Shown: positions 1 to 8,424, counted from the first letter of the stretch. The stretch is 32,417 nucleotides of DNA from Candidatus Tabaqchalia intestinavium (GCA_904420005.1 CAJFTT010000017.1:1-32417), one strand, 5' to 3'. Translations and numbers: made by a program. The notes: generated from the letters alone by a model not told the origin.

Positions 1-115
1 AAAAGCGCAAACGAGAGTTTCTGCTCGTTGCCTAACGATATTGGCTGATTTCGGGTCTTAATTTTTCATATTTACTTTACAGTGCCCATAAATTTTGAAA
101 AAATGCAAAAAACAG

Positions 116-144
116 TTGCTTTTCTTTTTTTGGAATGCTATAAT
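116..144 (+). promoter_or_regulatory. Promoter of rpsT
   Basis: The -35 element TTGCTT (116-121) and a perfect -10 TATAAT (139-144) are separated by 17 bases. TG at 136-137 adds an extended -10. The site lies about 95 bases upstream of the rpsT start, leaving a leader in which S20 feedback could act, although no specific element was recognised. Bases 1-115 hold no gene; there is only a weak hairpin at 10-29. Confidence 0.85.
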
Positions 145-238
145 ACAAACTACCAGCGGTTTCAGGCAAGTGGGTGCGTGTCTCAGCCCATGGGCTTGAA
201 TTGTCGCCCCACTCTTACTGAATAAGGAGGTGTTAGCT

Positions 239-502
239 TTGCCCAATATCAAATCTGCCAAGAAACGTGTGGAAGTCGCGCAGGTGCGGACTTTGAGAAA
301 CAAGGCGGCGAAGAGCGCCCTTCGAACCGCGATCAAGAAGGCGGATCTCGCCATCGCCAGCCAGGCTGAGGATCGGGAGGTCCTGCTCAAGGCCGCTTGC
401 CGCAAGATCGATCAGGCGGCGGCGAAGGGGATCATTCATAAGAACAACGCCGCGCACAAGAAATCCCGCCTGACCAAGGCGGCTGCCAAAGCGCAGGCCT
501 GA
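239..502 (+). CDS. rpsT: 30S ribosomal protein S20
   Basis: S20 is a small basic primary binder of 16S rRNA in the 30S subunit. The protein begins PNIKSAKKR, the usual S20 N-terminus, is rich in Lys, Arg and Ala, and ends in the typical HKKSRLTKAAAKA tail. I chose a TTG start at 239 because AAGGAGG at 224-230 lies 8 bases upstream and translation from there begins exactly at the conserved N-terminus. A GTG at 230 is in frame but overlaps that Shine-Dalgarno site. The length of about 87 residues is normal. The gene is monocistronic between its own promoter and a strong hairpin terminator. The use of TTG may limit translation, which would fit S20 autoregulation known in other bacteria; that last point is inference. 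Confidence 0.97.
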   Translation: MPNIKSAKKRVEVAQVRTLRNKAAKSALRTAIKKADLAIASQAEDREVLLKAACRKIDQAAAKGIIHKNNAAHKKSRLTKAAAKAQA

Positions 503-526
503 CCAATTGACCGAATCTCGCAAGGA

Positions 527-557
527 AAGAAGCTGTGAAAACAGCTTCTTTTTCTTT
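527..557 (+). terminator. Terminator of rpsT (probably bidirectional)
   Basis: AAGAAGCTGT (527-536) and ACAGCTTCTT (541-550) form a perfect 10-bp stem around a GAAA tetraloop, followed by a T-rich tail. Read on the minus strand it also has a short T-rich tail, so it may terminate the convergent spoVAE. Confidence 0.9.
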
Positions 558-577
558 TTATGCACCGGAGGCGAAAT

Positions 578-958
578 TCAGGATTTGTCCTTTGATTTGG
601 CGATCAGGGAGACGATATAAGAAAATACGATCGTCGCCGTCACGCCGACAGCCGCCGCCGTCAGCCCGCCGGAGAGCGCGCCGAGCAGTCCCTGCTCAGC
701 CACGGCTTCCTGCACGCCGCCCGCCAGCAGATAGCCGAAGCCCAGCAGCGGCACCGTCGCGCCCGCCCCGGCGAATTCCACGAGCGGTCGGTAAACGCCG
801 ATCGCCGTGAGCGCGACACCCAGCACCACAAGCGAGACGAGGATCCGCGCCGGGGTCACTTTGGTCTTGTCGATGAAGATCTGGCAAACGGCGCAGATCG
901 CGCCGCCGACGAAGAAGGCTTTGATCAGCTGCCACAAAACGTCCCAAACCATATCCAT
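578..958 (-). CDS. spoVAE: Stage V sporulation protein AE (SpoVAE/SpoVAEb)
   Basis: SpoVA proteins form the inner-membrane channel that moves Ca-dipicolinic acid into the forespore and out at germination. The family hallmarks are present: IDKTKVTPARILV, a YRPLVEFAGAGATVPL block and GALSGGLTAAA, with about four hydrophobic segments over some 126 residues. ATG 958 lies 8 bases after GAGGTG (967-972); an in-frame ATG at 964 is possible but sits only 2 bases from that site. spoVAC and spoVAD, the usual neighbours, are absent: the gene is flanked by rpsT (convergent) and a CPBP protease (divergent). A sigma-G-like promoter lies just upstream, which fits forespore expression. Identity is clear; its isolation is the odd point. 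Confidence 0.92.
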   Translation of the reverse strand: MDMVWDVLWQLIKAFFVGGAICAVCQIFIDKTKVTPARILVSLVVLGVALTAIGVYRPLVEFAGAGATVPLLGFGYLLAGGVQEAVAEQGLLGALSGGLTAAAVGVTATIVFSYIVSLIAKSKDKS

Positions 959-1010
959 TTGCATTGCACCTCATTTTTGGCGCTGCCCGCGCGGCAGCGA
1001 AATTCGTCTT

Positions 1011-1039
1011 TAGTATCTGCCCGCAGCGGGCGATTATTC
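1011..1039 (-). promoter_or_regulatory. Sigma-G-like promoter of spoVAE
   Basis: On the minus strand GAATA (1039-1035) is followed after 17 bases by GATACTA (1017-1011). This resembles the Bacillus sigma-G consensus (gHATR, 17-18 bases, CATnHTA), with G in place of the first C. The leader contains a hairpin GCTGCC/GGCAGC (about 982-998) just before the ribosome binding site. Confidence 0.6.
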
Positions 1040-1121
1040 CGCGCCCGGCATTTTTGCGAAAATGGGGGCGAAAGAAACTTGCGCAAACAGGAAAATAAGG
1101 GATGAAAAATCGAATCGGATC

Positions 1122-1130
1122 TGATATAAT
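1122..1130 (+). promoter_or_regulatory. Extended -10 promoter of the CPBP-tadA unit
   Basis: TGATATAAT (1122-1130) is a TGn extension joined to a perfect -10. The expected -35 region (about 1102-1107) is poor, so recognition would rely on the extended -10. It lies about 105 bases before the CPBP start. Confidence 0.6.
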
Positions 1131-1236
1131 AATCTGTATATAGAATCATGCAGGGGAAGCCGCCCTGGCCGCAGGGCGTTTTCCGATACGCATCCCAACC
1201 GCACGCCCGGGCCGGGCGGGAAAGGAACGGTGTTTT

Positions 1237-2682
1237 ATGGACGAGAAGGAGAACAGGCAGCAGCCGCAGCAGGAGCCGCACGTCTATGCCGAGCGGACCT
1301 ACCGGCCGGGGTACAACGAACCCGGCGCGCCCGAGCCGCCGGCCGCCGCACCCGAGAAAGCGGCGGCGCCGGACGGCGCAGAGAGCCGGACGCCGCCGGC
1401 GGACAGCGCGGACAAGAGCGCGCCGCAGCCGCCGATCCCGCCTTACGACCCGCAGGAAGCGGCCCGGCAGAGCGGGCGGCAAAATGGGCAGTCTTCCATC
1501 GACTACCGAGCCGGCGGCAATCCGCCGCCCATCCCGCCCTATGGTCAGCAGACTGTGCCGCCGCGGGGCGCGCAGCCCGGTTGGAACGGGCAGCCCGTCT
1601 ATGTCGAGCTGCCGGAAATGCGCACCCGCCGGCATATCCGCACGGCGGCGCTGCGTATCGGCGTGCTGCTGCTGCTGTTCCAGGCGGTGCAGATCCTGCT
1701 GTCTTTCATTGAAATGGGCGTGGTGGCGCCGCTGTTCGGCGTGCCCGTTGCCGGCGGCTATGCGCTGGTGTCGGAGTCGACGGCGTCGTTTGTCTGGTCG
1801 CTGATTTCCTATGCTTTGGGTTTCCTCGTGCCGGTGGCGTTTTTCCCGCTTTTTGCCGACGAGCCTGCGCAGCCGCTCTTTCCCTTCCGCAACCGGCGGC
1901 CCCAGTCCCCGCCGCCCGATGCGGACGCCGATACTCTGCGGGCTTACAGCGAGCGGCAGATCGAATATGCCAGCAAAACCAGCCGCGGGAAGGTGCTGGA
2001 ATTTCTGTGCTGCGGCGTGATCGTGATTGCGGGCACCTATGTCGCGCTGTATCTGTCGTCTTACTTGGAGTCGTTTTGGAATCAATGGGGGCTCGGCACG
2101 CCGGAACTGTTCAGCGAGACGCCGAGAAACGCCGTGAGTCTGGTGTGTTACATCTTCATGCTCGTGGTCGCGGCGCCGATCTGCGAGGAGCTGTTTTACC
2201 GCGGGGCAGTGCTGCAATCGCTGCGCCGGTTTGGGGATGGCTTCGCGGTGATGGTGTCGGCCATTCTGTTCGGCCTGATGCATGGCAATATTCAGCAGAT
2301 TCCGCACGCGGTGCTGGGCGGCCTGGTGTTCGGCTATATCACCGTGCGCCGCGGCACACTCTGGTGGGCGATGGGGCTGCACGCGTTCAATAACGCGCTG
2401 TCGGTTATCCTGTCCTTCTGCGTTCCGGAAGAGCTGCTCGGCAGCCCGACGTTCACGTTTGGCTTTTATACCGTGCTCTTTGCCGCGGGCATCGCGGCCG
2501 TCTGGCTGCTGACGCGCAAAAAGCCCGACAGTTTCCGCCTGCCCATGACCGGCAAAGAAGAAACGCTGCCGGGGTTTGAGTCCTATAAAGCCTTTTTCAC
2601 CGCGCCGATCATTGTGATCTATCTGGCGCTGATGGCGGTGACTATGTGGAGCATCATGGGCGGCGCGCAGCTGTTCGTGTGA
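1237..2682 (+). CDS. CPBP-family intramembrane glutamic protease with Pro-rich N-terminal tail
   Basis: This is a CAAX-prenyl-protease/bacteriocin-processing (Abi) family membrane peptidase. The catalytic motifs are all present: EELFYR (E317, E318, R322), FGLMH (F345, H349) and HAFNN (H382, N386). Residues 1-125 are hydrophilic and rich in Pro, Ala and Gln, with the motif PPIPPY occurring twice (about 65-70 and 97-102). Hydrophobic segments begin near residue 135 and continue to the C-terminus, with an acidic loop at about 205-250. ATG 1237 follows AAAGGAACGG. tadA starts 31 bases after its stop, so the two are probably cotranscribed. The substrate is unknown. The family is certain; the role of the Pro-rich tail is not. 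Confidence 0.9.
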   Translation: MDEKENRQQPQQEPHVYAERTYRPGYNEPGAPEPPAAAPEKAAAPDGAESRTPPADSADKSAPQPPIPPYDPQEAARQSGRQNGQSSIDYRAGGNPPPIPPYGQQTVPPRGAQPGWNGQPVYVELPEMRTRRHIRTAALRIGVLLLLFQAVQILLSFIEMGVVAPLFGVPVAGGYALVSESTASFVWSLISYALGFLVPVAFFPLFADEPAQPLFPFRNRRPQSPPPDADADTLRAYSERQIEYASKTSRGKVLEFLCCGVIVIAGTYVALYLSSYLESFWNQWGLGTPELFSETPRNAVSLVCYIFMLVVAAPICEELFYRGAVLQSLRRFGDGFAVMVSAILFGLMHGNIQQIPHAVLGGLVFGYITVRRGTLWWAMGLHAFNNALSVILSFCVPEELLGSPTFTFGFYTVLFAAGIAAVWLLTRKKPDSFRLPMTGKEETLPGFESYKAFFTAPIIVIYLALMAVTMWSIMGGAQLFV

Positions 2683-2713
2683 GCGGGATCCCGGGAGAAA
2701 AGGAGGGCGCGGC

Positions 2714-3178
2714 ATGCCGTGGGAGAATCCCTATATGCGCCGTGCGCTGGCGCTCGCGCGGGAGGCGCTCGACGCGGGCGAGGTACCGGTCGGTGCGGTG
2801 ATCGTGCGCGGCGGGGAGATCGTGGCGGAAGGGCGCAACCGGCGGGAGGAAGAGCGCAGCGCGCTCGGTCACGCCGAGCTGGAGGCCATCCGCCGCGCCG
2901 GGGAAGCGCTGGGCGATTGGCGGCTGACGGACTGCGATCTTTATGTCACGCTGGAGCCCTGCCCCATGTGCGCGGGGGCGATCCTCAACGCCCGCCTGCG
3001 CCGCGTTTGGTTCGGCGCGGCCGACAAGCGCGCCGGCGCGGTGGACAGTGTGGTGCGCCTGTTCTCAGCCTTTGACTGCTACGCGCCGCCGGAAGTATTC
3101 GCCGGCGTCGGAGAGGACGAGGCGGCGGCGCTGCTCGAGGAATTTTTTCGCCGCCGGCGGGCGCGCGGCGGGGATTGA
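2714..3178 (+). CDS. tadA: tRNA-specific adenosine-34 deaminase TadA
   Basis: TadA deaminates A34 to inosine in the anticodon of tRNA-Arg(ACG), allowing wobble decoding. The zinc and catalytic motifs are HAE (H53, E55) and PCPMCAG (C83, C86). The N-terminus MPWENPYMRRALALA is typical and the 154-residue length is normal. AGGAGGG precedes the ATG. The gene follows the CPBP protease by 31 bases. In many Firmicutes tadA is followed by the SRP RNA gene and dnaX; here the next 390 bases show neither. The 3' end carries two direct copies of CCGGCGGGCGCGC (3154-3166 and 3180-3192), one inside and one just after the gene. Confidence 0.96.
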   Translation: MPWENPYMRRALALAREALDAGEVPVGAVIVRGGEIVAEGRNRREEERSALGHAELEAIRRAGEALGDWRLTDCDLYVTLEPCPMCAGAILNARLRRVWFGAADKRAGAVDSVVRLFSAFDCYAPPEVFAGVGEDEAAALLEEFFRRRRARGGD

Positions 3179-3572
3179 ACCGGCGGGCGCGCCGCCTGCC
3201 GACGGACGTACGGGTTCGCGCCTGCTTCGGACATGGCGCGGGTGAGGCCTTTGCGGGAGCGGGGAGGATGCCCCGGCCGGGAGGCGGCGATTTTGCCGCG
3301 TGGCTTTCCGCTCGCCCGCAGCGGCGACGCGCCTGCGCGATGCGGTACGCCGATGTCCGCAGGAATTCTGACAGAACGACATGCCCCTGCCCCTCGCGCG
3401 GTGCGGCCCTGCGCTCGCCTGGCGCGCTGCCGGGGTAGCCGCTGCGTTTCCCGCTTCGCGCGCAGGGCGGCCCTACCGCCCCGTTTTCCCCGGGGGGGAA
3501 GGCGCGTCCCGTTCCGCGCTGCGGGCGGGGAATCAAGGCACGACACTGTAAACAGAAAGGCAGGCATGACAT
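3179..3572. other. GC-rich gene-free interval between tadA and capA
   Basis: I find no supportable gene here. Very GC-rich inverted repeats are present, for example GGCGG/CCGCC around 3468-3482, and a short palindrome TTCTGACAGAA near 3366. The motif CCCTGCCCCTC at about 3384 recurs at about 22030 in the rhaB-rhaA gap. No SRP RNA motif and no clear promoter for capA could be identified. Confidence 0.5.
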
Positions 3573-4841
3573 ATGCAGCATGCATCCTGGAAAAAAGCGG
3601 CTGCCGCGCTCGGACTCAGCCTCGCGCTGCTCGCGGGCTGCACGCCCGCCGCGCCCGCGGGGCCCGGCCCGGCGTCGAGCGCGGGAAGCGCTTCGCAGAC
3701 CGCGCAGACAAGCTCCCGGCAGACGTCCTCCGCCGTGCCGGAAACCCGGCGCGCCACGTTGTCCTTCGGCGGCGATGTGCTCATCCATACGCAGCTGTTC
3801 CGCTCGGCGGAGCAGGAGGACGGCAGCTATGACTTCACAGAATTCGTGGCGGATATGGAGGGCTTTTTTGATTCCGATTTCAACATGCTCAACATCGAAG
3901 TGCCCATCGACGCGAAGGGGAACAACGAGGGCATCTCGACTTATCCGCAGTTCAACGCCCCTTATGAGGTGATGGACATGGTGCGCCGGCTCGGCGTGGA
4001 GACGGTGACGCATGTCAACAATCATTCCTACGACCAGGGGTATAAGGGCTTTGTGCGTTCGGTGGAGAATCTGCGGGAGAAGTTCGACGTGCTGGGCGTT
4101 TACCTCTCCGAGGAGGAATATAACGAGCCCTGCATCCGGGAAATTAACGGCATCAAGGTGGGGATACTCGCCTATACCGATCATGTCAACGGATATTCTG
4201 CCAGCCGGCTGGAGCCCTATTCGCTGCGCCTGTTTGAACTGTCGATGGACGGCGTGCCGGCGATCCTCTCGGACGTGCAGGCGCTGCGCGACGCGGGCGC
4301 GGAATATATCATCGTCAGCCTGCACTGGGGCAGCGAATATGTCGACAAGCCCAGCAGCACGCAGCAGAAGGTGGCGCACGCGCTGACCGACGCGGGCGTG
4401 GATCTCATCGTCGGTGGGCATTCGCACTGCGTCCAGCCGATCGAGAAACGCACCGTCACCTATAACGGGCAGCAGAAAGAGACGCTCATCCTTTATTCGC
4501 TGGGCAATTTCTTCGCCGATCAGGCGTCGCTGCAGCATAAGCGCGACCCGTCCTACGTCAAGACGCAGCAAGGCATGAAGGTCACGATCACGCTGGAGAA
4601 GGACGGAGGGACCGGGCAGGTGCGCCTGGCGGACGCCTGCTATGTTCCCACGGTCATGATCCGCAACAAGATCAAATCCCCCTGGATCTGGGAATATCAC
4701 ATGATCCCGGCCGGGGAATACGCCCTGGCGGACGAGATGCCGGCGCTGTTCAAGGATGCGGCGCAGTGGCAGGAGGCCAAGGACGCCTGGGAGCGGGTGT
4801 GCAGCGTCGTGGGCGACGACATCCGCGCCGAGGCGTCGTGA
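3573..4841 (+). CDS. CapA-family lipoprotein (poly-gamma-glutamate capsule/metallophosphatase fold)
   Basis: The protein starts with a lipoprotein signal peptide ending in the lipobox LLAGC, so Cys23 would be acylated and the protein anchored outside the membrane. A Ser/Ala/Thr-rich linker to about residue 60 is followed by a PGA_cap domain. Its motifs are SFGGDVLIH, LNIEVPI, THVNNHSYDQG, VSLHWGSEY and VGGHSHC, which supply Asp/Asn/His metal ligands of the calcineurin-like fold. Family members are tied to poly-glutamate or cell-surface polymers, but no other capsule gene is near, so a capsule role is not supported here. ATG 3573 is the only in-frame start before the signal peptide; AAAGG lies about 12 bases upstream. 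nadB begins 112 bases downstream on the same strand. Confidence 0.9.
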   Translation: MQHASWKKAAAALGLSLALLAGCTPAAPAGPGPASSAGSASQTAQTSSRQTSSAVPETRRATLSFGGDVLIHTQLFRSAEQEDGSYDFTEFVADMEGFFDSDFNMLNIEVPIDAKGNNEGISTYPQFNAPYEVMDMVRRLGVETVTHVNNHSYDQGYKGFVRSVENLREKFDVLGVYLSEEEYNEPCIREINGIKVGILAYTDHVNGYSASRLEPYSLRLFELSMDGVPAILSDVQALRDAGAEYIIVSLHWGSEYVDKPSSTQQKVAHALTDAGVDLIVGGHSHCVQPIEKRTVTYNGQQKETLILYSLGNFFADQASLQHKRDPSYVKTQQGMKVTITLEKDGGTGQVRLADACYVPTVMIRNKIKSPWIWEYHMIPAGEYALADEMPALFKDAAQWQEAKDAWERVCSVVGDDIRAEAS

Positions 4842-4953
4842 CCGGACGGGCGCCGCACGCACCCGCGCCGCACGCGCCGTGCTGCTGCCGGCAGCCCAGC
4901 GCGGCGAAGGAAAAAGGAAACAAAAATCATCCTCCCGCAAGGGAAGGGAAAGG

Positions 4954-6429
4954 ATGCGCATACATATGCAGGAAACTTATGACGTCATCATTGTGGGCGG
5001 GGGCGCCGCCGGCCTTTACGGCGCGCTCAATCTGGACGAGAAGGTCCGCGTGCTGCTGCTGACCAAGCAGCAGCTGTCGCTGTCCAACTCCGCCCTGGCG
5101 CAGGGAGGGATAGCCGCCGTGGTGGATAAGAGCCACGACGACTACCGCCTGCACATCGCCGACACGCTCATCGCCGGCGGGTATAAAAACAATCTCGAGG
5201 CGCTGGAGGTGCTGGTGACGGAAGGGCCGGACTGTGTGCTCTCGCTGCCGGGCTACGGCGTGGAATTCGACGAGGACCGGCAGGGCAAGCTCTCCATGAC
5301 GCTCGAGGGCGGCCACAGCCGCCGCCGCATCCTGCACCATAAGGACCAGACGGGCTTCGAGGTCGTCAAGAAGCTCAGCGAGGCGGTGCGCGCGCGCCCG
5401 AATATCGAGATCGTCGAGGACGCGGCGCTGTTCTCGCTCGAGCAGGTGCCGGGCGGCTTCTCCGCGGGAATATTGCTGCCGGGAGAGGAGCCGGTCACGG
5501 TCGCGGCGCGCTTCTGCATCCTGGCGACGGGCGGCATCGGGCGGGTGTATCAATACACCACCAATTCCGCCATCGCGACGGGCGACGGCATCATGCTGGC
5601 CAAGAAGCTCGGCGCCGAGATCCGCAACCTCAGCTTTGTGCAGTTCCACCCGACGGCGTTTGCCGCCGACGAGGGCCGCGAGCGTTTCCTCATTTCCGAG
5701 GCGGTGCGCGGCGAGGGCGCGGTGCTGCTCAACTGCGATTTCCGCCGCTTCATGTTCGACTATGACGAGCGCGGCGAGCTCGCGCCCCGCGATGTGGTCA
5801 GCCGGCATATCATCGAGGAGTCGCGCAAAACGGGGTCGGAGCATTTCTATCTTGACATCACCCACCGCGACGCGGATTTCCTGCGGGATCGCTTCCCCGG
5901 CATTTATACCCGCTGCCTGGAGGAAGGCATCGACATCACCAAGGACAAGATCCCCGTGTTCCCCTGCCAGCATTACCTCATGGGCGGCATCAACGTCGAT
6001 ACCTGGAGCCGCACCAACGTGGCAGGGCTTTACGCCGCGGGCGAATGCTCGCACACCGGTGTGCATGGGCAGAACCGCCTGGCCAGCAACTCCCTGCTCG
6101 AGGCGCTGGTATTCTCCCGCCGCGCGGCGCTGGATATCTCCGCCCGCATCGACGACGAGAACCTGCCGGTGCCGCGCCCGGGCAGCGGGGATTGGTACCA
6201 CGACGGCGAGCCGCTGCCGCATGGACTGCGTACCCGTATCCGCGAGATCATGCAGAAAAGCTATTTCGTTTTCCCCGACCGGGACGCGCTACGCGAGGGG
6301 CTGCCGGAGGTGCGCAGCATCCTGCATACGCTGCAAACCGGGAAATTCCGCGTGGGGCGCGACCTGCTGGAGGCGACGAGCCTCGCGACCGTCGCCGACA
6401 CCATTCTCAGCGAAGTGCTGGGCGCATGA
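4954..6429 (+). CDS. nadB: L-aspartate oxidase
   Basis: NadB oxidises L-aspartate to iminoaspartate using FAD, the first step of de novo NAD synthesis. The dinucleotide motif GGGAAG lies at residues 15-20. Further family motifs are SNSALAQGGIAAV, GGHSRRRILHH, ATGGIGRVY, QFHPTAF, ISEAVRGEGA, CQHYLMGGI and HGQNRLASNSLLEAL. The gene encodes about 491 residues; the C-terminal helical region is short compared with the E. coli enzyme. I chose ATG 4954 after GAAGGG; ATG 4966 is also in frame and plausible. nadC follows after 78 bases, so the two are likely one operon. nadA (quinolinate synthase), which normally travels with them, is not in the window. Confidence 0.95.
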   Translation: MRIHMQETYDVIIVGGGAAGLYGALNLDEKVRVLLLTKQQLSLSNSALAQGGIAAVVDKSHDDYRLHIADTLIAGGYKNNLEALEVLVTEGPDCVLSLPGYGVEFDEDRQGKLSMTLEGGHSRRRILHHKDQTGFEVVKKLSEAVRARPNIEIVEDAALFSLEQVPGGFSAGILLPGEEPVTVAARFCILATGGIGRVYQYTTNSAIATGDGIMLAKKLGAEIRNLSFVQFHPTAFAADEGRERFLISEAVRGEGAVLLNCDFRRFMFDYDERGELAPRDVVSRHIIEESRKTGSEHFYLDITHRDADFLRDRFPGIYTRCLEEGIDITKDKIPVFPCQHYLMGGINVDTWSRTNVAGLYAAGECSHTGVHGQNRLASNSLLEALVFSRRAALDISARIDDENLPVPRPGSGDWYHDGEPLPHGLRTRIREIMQKSYFVFPDRDALREGLPEVRSILHTLQTGKFRVGRDLLEATSLATVADTILSEVLGA

Positions 6430-6507
6430 CGCCCCGGCGCCGGGATCCGATTTGCATTCCAACGGCGGCGATCGTCCGCCGACCGATGAAAACAGGAGGC
6501 AGGCAAC

Positions 6508-7341
6508 ATGAAACTTCCCATCTTTTATGTAGACGACATCATCAAACGCGCCATATTGGAGGATATTCCGTATATCGATGTGGCGACCGATCTGCTCATC
6601 GACGAGGCGCAGCAGTCGACGGCCACCTTCCTCGCGAAGGAGGCGGGCGTGGTGTGCGGCATTGACGTGGCCGTACGCGCCATCGAGCTGCTCGACCCCG
6701 CGCTGCGCGCCGACATCCGCAAGAAGGACGGCGAGCGGGTGGAGAAAGGCGACGTGATCGCGACCGTGCAGGCCGGCACCGCCGCGCTGCTCAAAGCGGA
6801 GCGCACGGCGCTCAACCTGCTGCAGCGCATGAGCGGCATCGCCACCATGACCGCTGCGATGGTGCAGGCGGCGGGAGGAAACGTCGCCGTCAGCGACACC
6901 CGCAAGACCACCCCGACGCTGCGTGCGCTGGAGAAATACGCCGTCATGACGGGCGGCGGCAAGAATCACCGCTTCTGCCTGTCGGACGCCGCCATGATTA
7001 AAGATAACCATATCGACGCTGTCGGCTCGCTGACCGAGGCGGTGCGCCGCCTGCGCAGCAGCCTCGGACACACGGTCAAGATCGAGGTCGAGGTGCGCGA
7101 TTTCGACGAGCTGGAGGAAGCCATCGCCAGCGGCGCGGACATCATCATGCTTGACAATATGTCGCCCGCCGACATGAAGAAGGCGGTCGGCATCGTGGCC
7201 GGCCGCGCCAAAACCGAAGCCTCCGGCAACATCACGCTGGAGAATATCCGCGCCGTCGCCGAGACGGGCGTGGACATCCTTTCGATGGGCGCGCTGACCC
7301 ATTCGGTCAAGTCGCTCGACATCTCCATGAAGATCAAATAA
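6508..7341 (+). CDS. nadC: Nicotinate-nucleotide pyrophosphorylase (quinolinate phosphoribosyltransferase)
   Basis: NadC converts quinolinate and PRPP to nicotinate mononucleotide, CO2 and pyrophosphate. Diagnostic segments are NLLQRMSGIAT, DTRKTTPTLR, YAVMTGGGKNHR, MIKDNHI, EVEVRDFDELEEA, IIMLDNMSP and SGNITLENI near the phosphate-binding end of the barrel. The 277-residue length is normal. ATG 6508 is preceded by AGGAGG. It lies just downstream of nadB and probably shares its transcript. An inverted repeat GGCGG/CCGCC (about 6465-6482) sits between the two genes; whether it regulates anything is unknown. Confidence 0.97.
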   Translation: MKLPIFYVDDIIKRAILEDIPYIDVATDLLIDEAQQSTATFLAKEAGVVCGIDVAVRAIELLDPALRADIRKKDGERVEKGDVIATVQAGTAALLKAERTALNLLQRMSGIATMTAAMVQAAGGNVAVSDTRKTTPTLRALEKYAVMTGGGKNHRFCLSDAAMIKDNHIDAVGSLTEAVRRLRSSLGHTVKIEVEVRDFDELEEAIASGADIIMLDNMSPADMKKAVGIVAGRAKTEASGNITLENIRAVAETGVDILSMGALTHSVKSLDISMKIK

Positions 7342-7470
7342 CCCAAGCGCCGGCCGCGCGCCGCTCTGGTGCGGATCCGGCCGGGCGGATGCCGCGCCGC
7401 GGGTTTCGCCCGCGCCGGCCCGCTGCAGCAAAAACGGCGGCTCCCGCCGCAAGAAAGGACAGGAACCACC

Positions 7471-8376
7471 ATGCCCGTCACCATTCATAACCCCATCGTG
7501 CCCGGCTGGCACGCCGACCCGGAGGCCCGGTTTTACGAAGGGCGCTTCTGGATTTACGCCACCCGCTCTCTCAATTATGACGAGCAGCGCAATCAGGACG
7601 TTTTTTCCTCGGCGGATCTGGCCCATTGGGAGAAGCACGAGGATATCATCGATATGGCGGATTTCCCCTGGGCGCGCCGCGCGGTGTGGGCGCCCACCGT
7701 CATTGAAAAGGGCGGGAAATATTATCTCATTTTCGCCACCAACGACATTCAAAGCGACGACATGGAGGGCGGACTGGAGATCGCCGTGGCGGACAACCCG
7801 GCCGGCCCGTTCCGGGGCTACCTCGGCCGTCCGCTCATCGATCGGTTCATTCACGGCGCGCAGCCCATCGATGCGCATCTGTTTCGGGATGACGACGGCA
7901 CGGTTTACCTGTTTTACGGCGGGTGGGGACACTGCAACGTCGCGGTGATGAACGACGAAATGACCGGCTTCGTCCCCTTTTCGGACGGGGAGACCTTCCG
8001 GGAGATCACGCCGGAGAACTACGTCGAAGGCCCCTGCATGTTCAAGCGCCGCGGGATCTATTATTTCCTCTATTCCACCGGCGCCTGGACCACCGGCTCC
8101 TATGCGGTCGAATACGCGACCGCGCCCACGCCCTGTGGGCCGTTCACATACGGCGGGCGTATCCTGTCCTCGCAGGAGAGCGTGGCCAACGGCCCGGGGC
8201 ATAACGGCTATTTTTACCTGCCGGAGCGGGATCTTTGGCTGATGGTGTATCACCGCCATCCGCTGGAGGAGACGGAGGGCAACGCCCGGATGCTGTGCAT
8301 CGACCGCATGGACTTTGACGGCGACGCCATCCGGCCGGTCGTCATGACGCACGAATGGACCCTGCCGGAGAAATGA
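7471..8376 (+). CDS. Glycoside hydrolase family 43-like protein
   Basis: The sequence shows the five-bladed beta-propeller pattern of GH43 (arabinofuranosidase/xylosidase group). NPIVPGWHADPEA supplies the catalytic base Asp, PIDAHLFRDDDG the pKa-setting Asp and YVEGPCMFKR the acid Glu. WAPTVIEKGGKYYLIF, YLFYGG and GPGHNG are further family signatures. The 301-residue length covers the catalytic domain only. There is no signal peptide, so it probably acts on imported oligosaccharides in the cytoplasm. ATG 7471 follows AAAGGA. It is 129 bases after nadC with no obvious functional link and ends at a strong terminator. The exact substrate cannot be read from the sequence. Confidence 0.88.
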   Translation: MPVTIHNPIVPGWHADPEARFYEGRFWIYATRSLNYDEQRNQDVFSSADLAHWEKHEDIIDMADFPWARRAVWAPTVIEKGGKYYLIFATNDIQSDDMEGGLEIAVADNPAGPFRGYLGRPLIDRFIHGAQPIDAHLFRDDDGTVYLFYGGWGHCNVAVMNDEMTGFVPFSDGETFREITPENYVEGPCMFKRRGIYYFLYSTGAWTTGSYAVEYATAPTPCGPFTYGGRILSSQESVANGPGHNGYFYLPERDLWLMVYHRHPLEETEGNARMLCIDRMDFDGDAIRPVVMTHEWTLPEK

Positions 8377-8379
8377 AGC

Positions 8380-8424
8380 AAAACGCCTGTTCGGCCGGAG
8401 AAATCCGGCTGGGCAGGCGTTTTT
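8380..8424 (+). terminator. Terminator after the GH43 gene
   Basis: AAAACGCCTG (8380-8389) pairs with CAGGCGTTTT (8414-8423). An inner stem GCCGGA/TCCGGC is capped by GAAA, and a T-run follows. It starts three bases after the GH43 stop and ends just before the Shine-Dalgarno site of the next gene, so that gene is served by read-through or an unseen promoter. Confidence 0.9.

Noticed and set aside
925-2715. Long minus-strand open frame opposite the CPBP protease gene
   Set aside because: It is Arg/His-rich with no domain, mirrors a well-supported gene with all catalytic motifs, and is expected in GC-rich DNA.
3179-3572. Possible SRP RNA after tadA, as in many Firmicutes
   Set aside because: The conserved SRP loop sequence (GGAAGG...AGCAG type) was looked for and is not present.
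3566-3832. Alternative frame starting at ATG 3566 within capA
   Set aside because: It gives an Arg-rich shadow product, whereas the frame from 3573 begins with a lipoprotein signal peptide and CapA domain.
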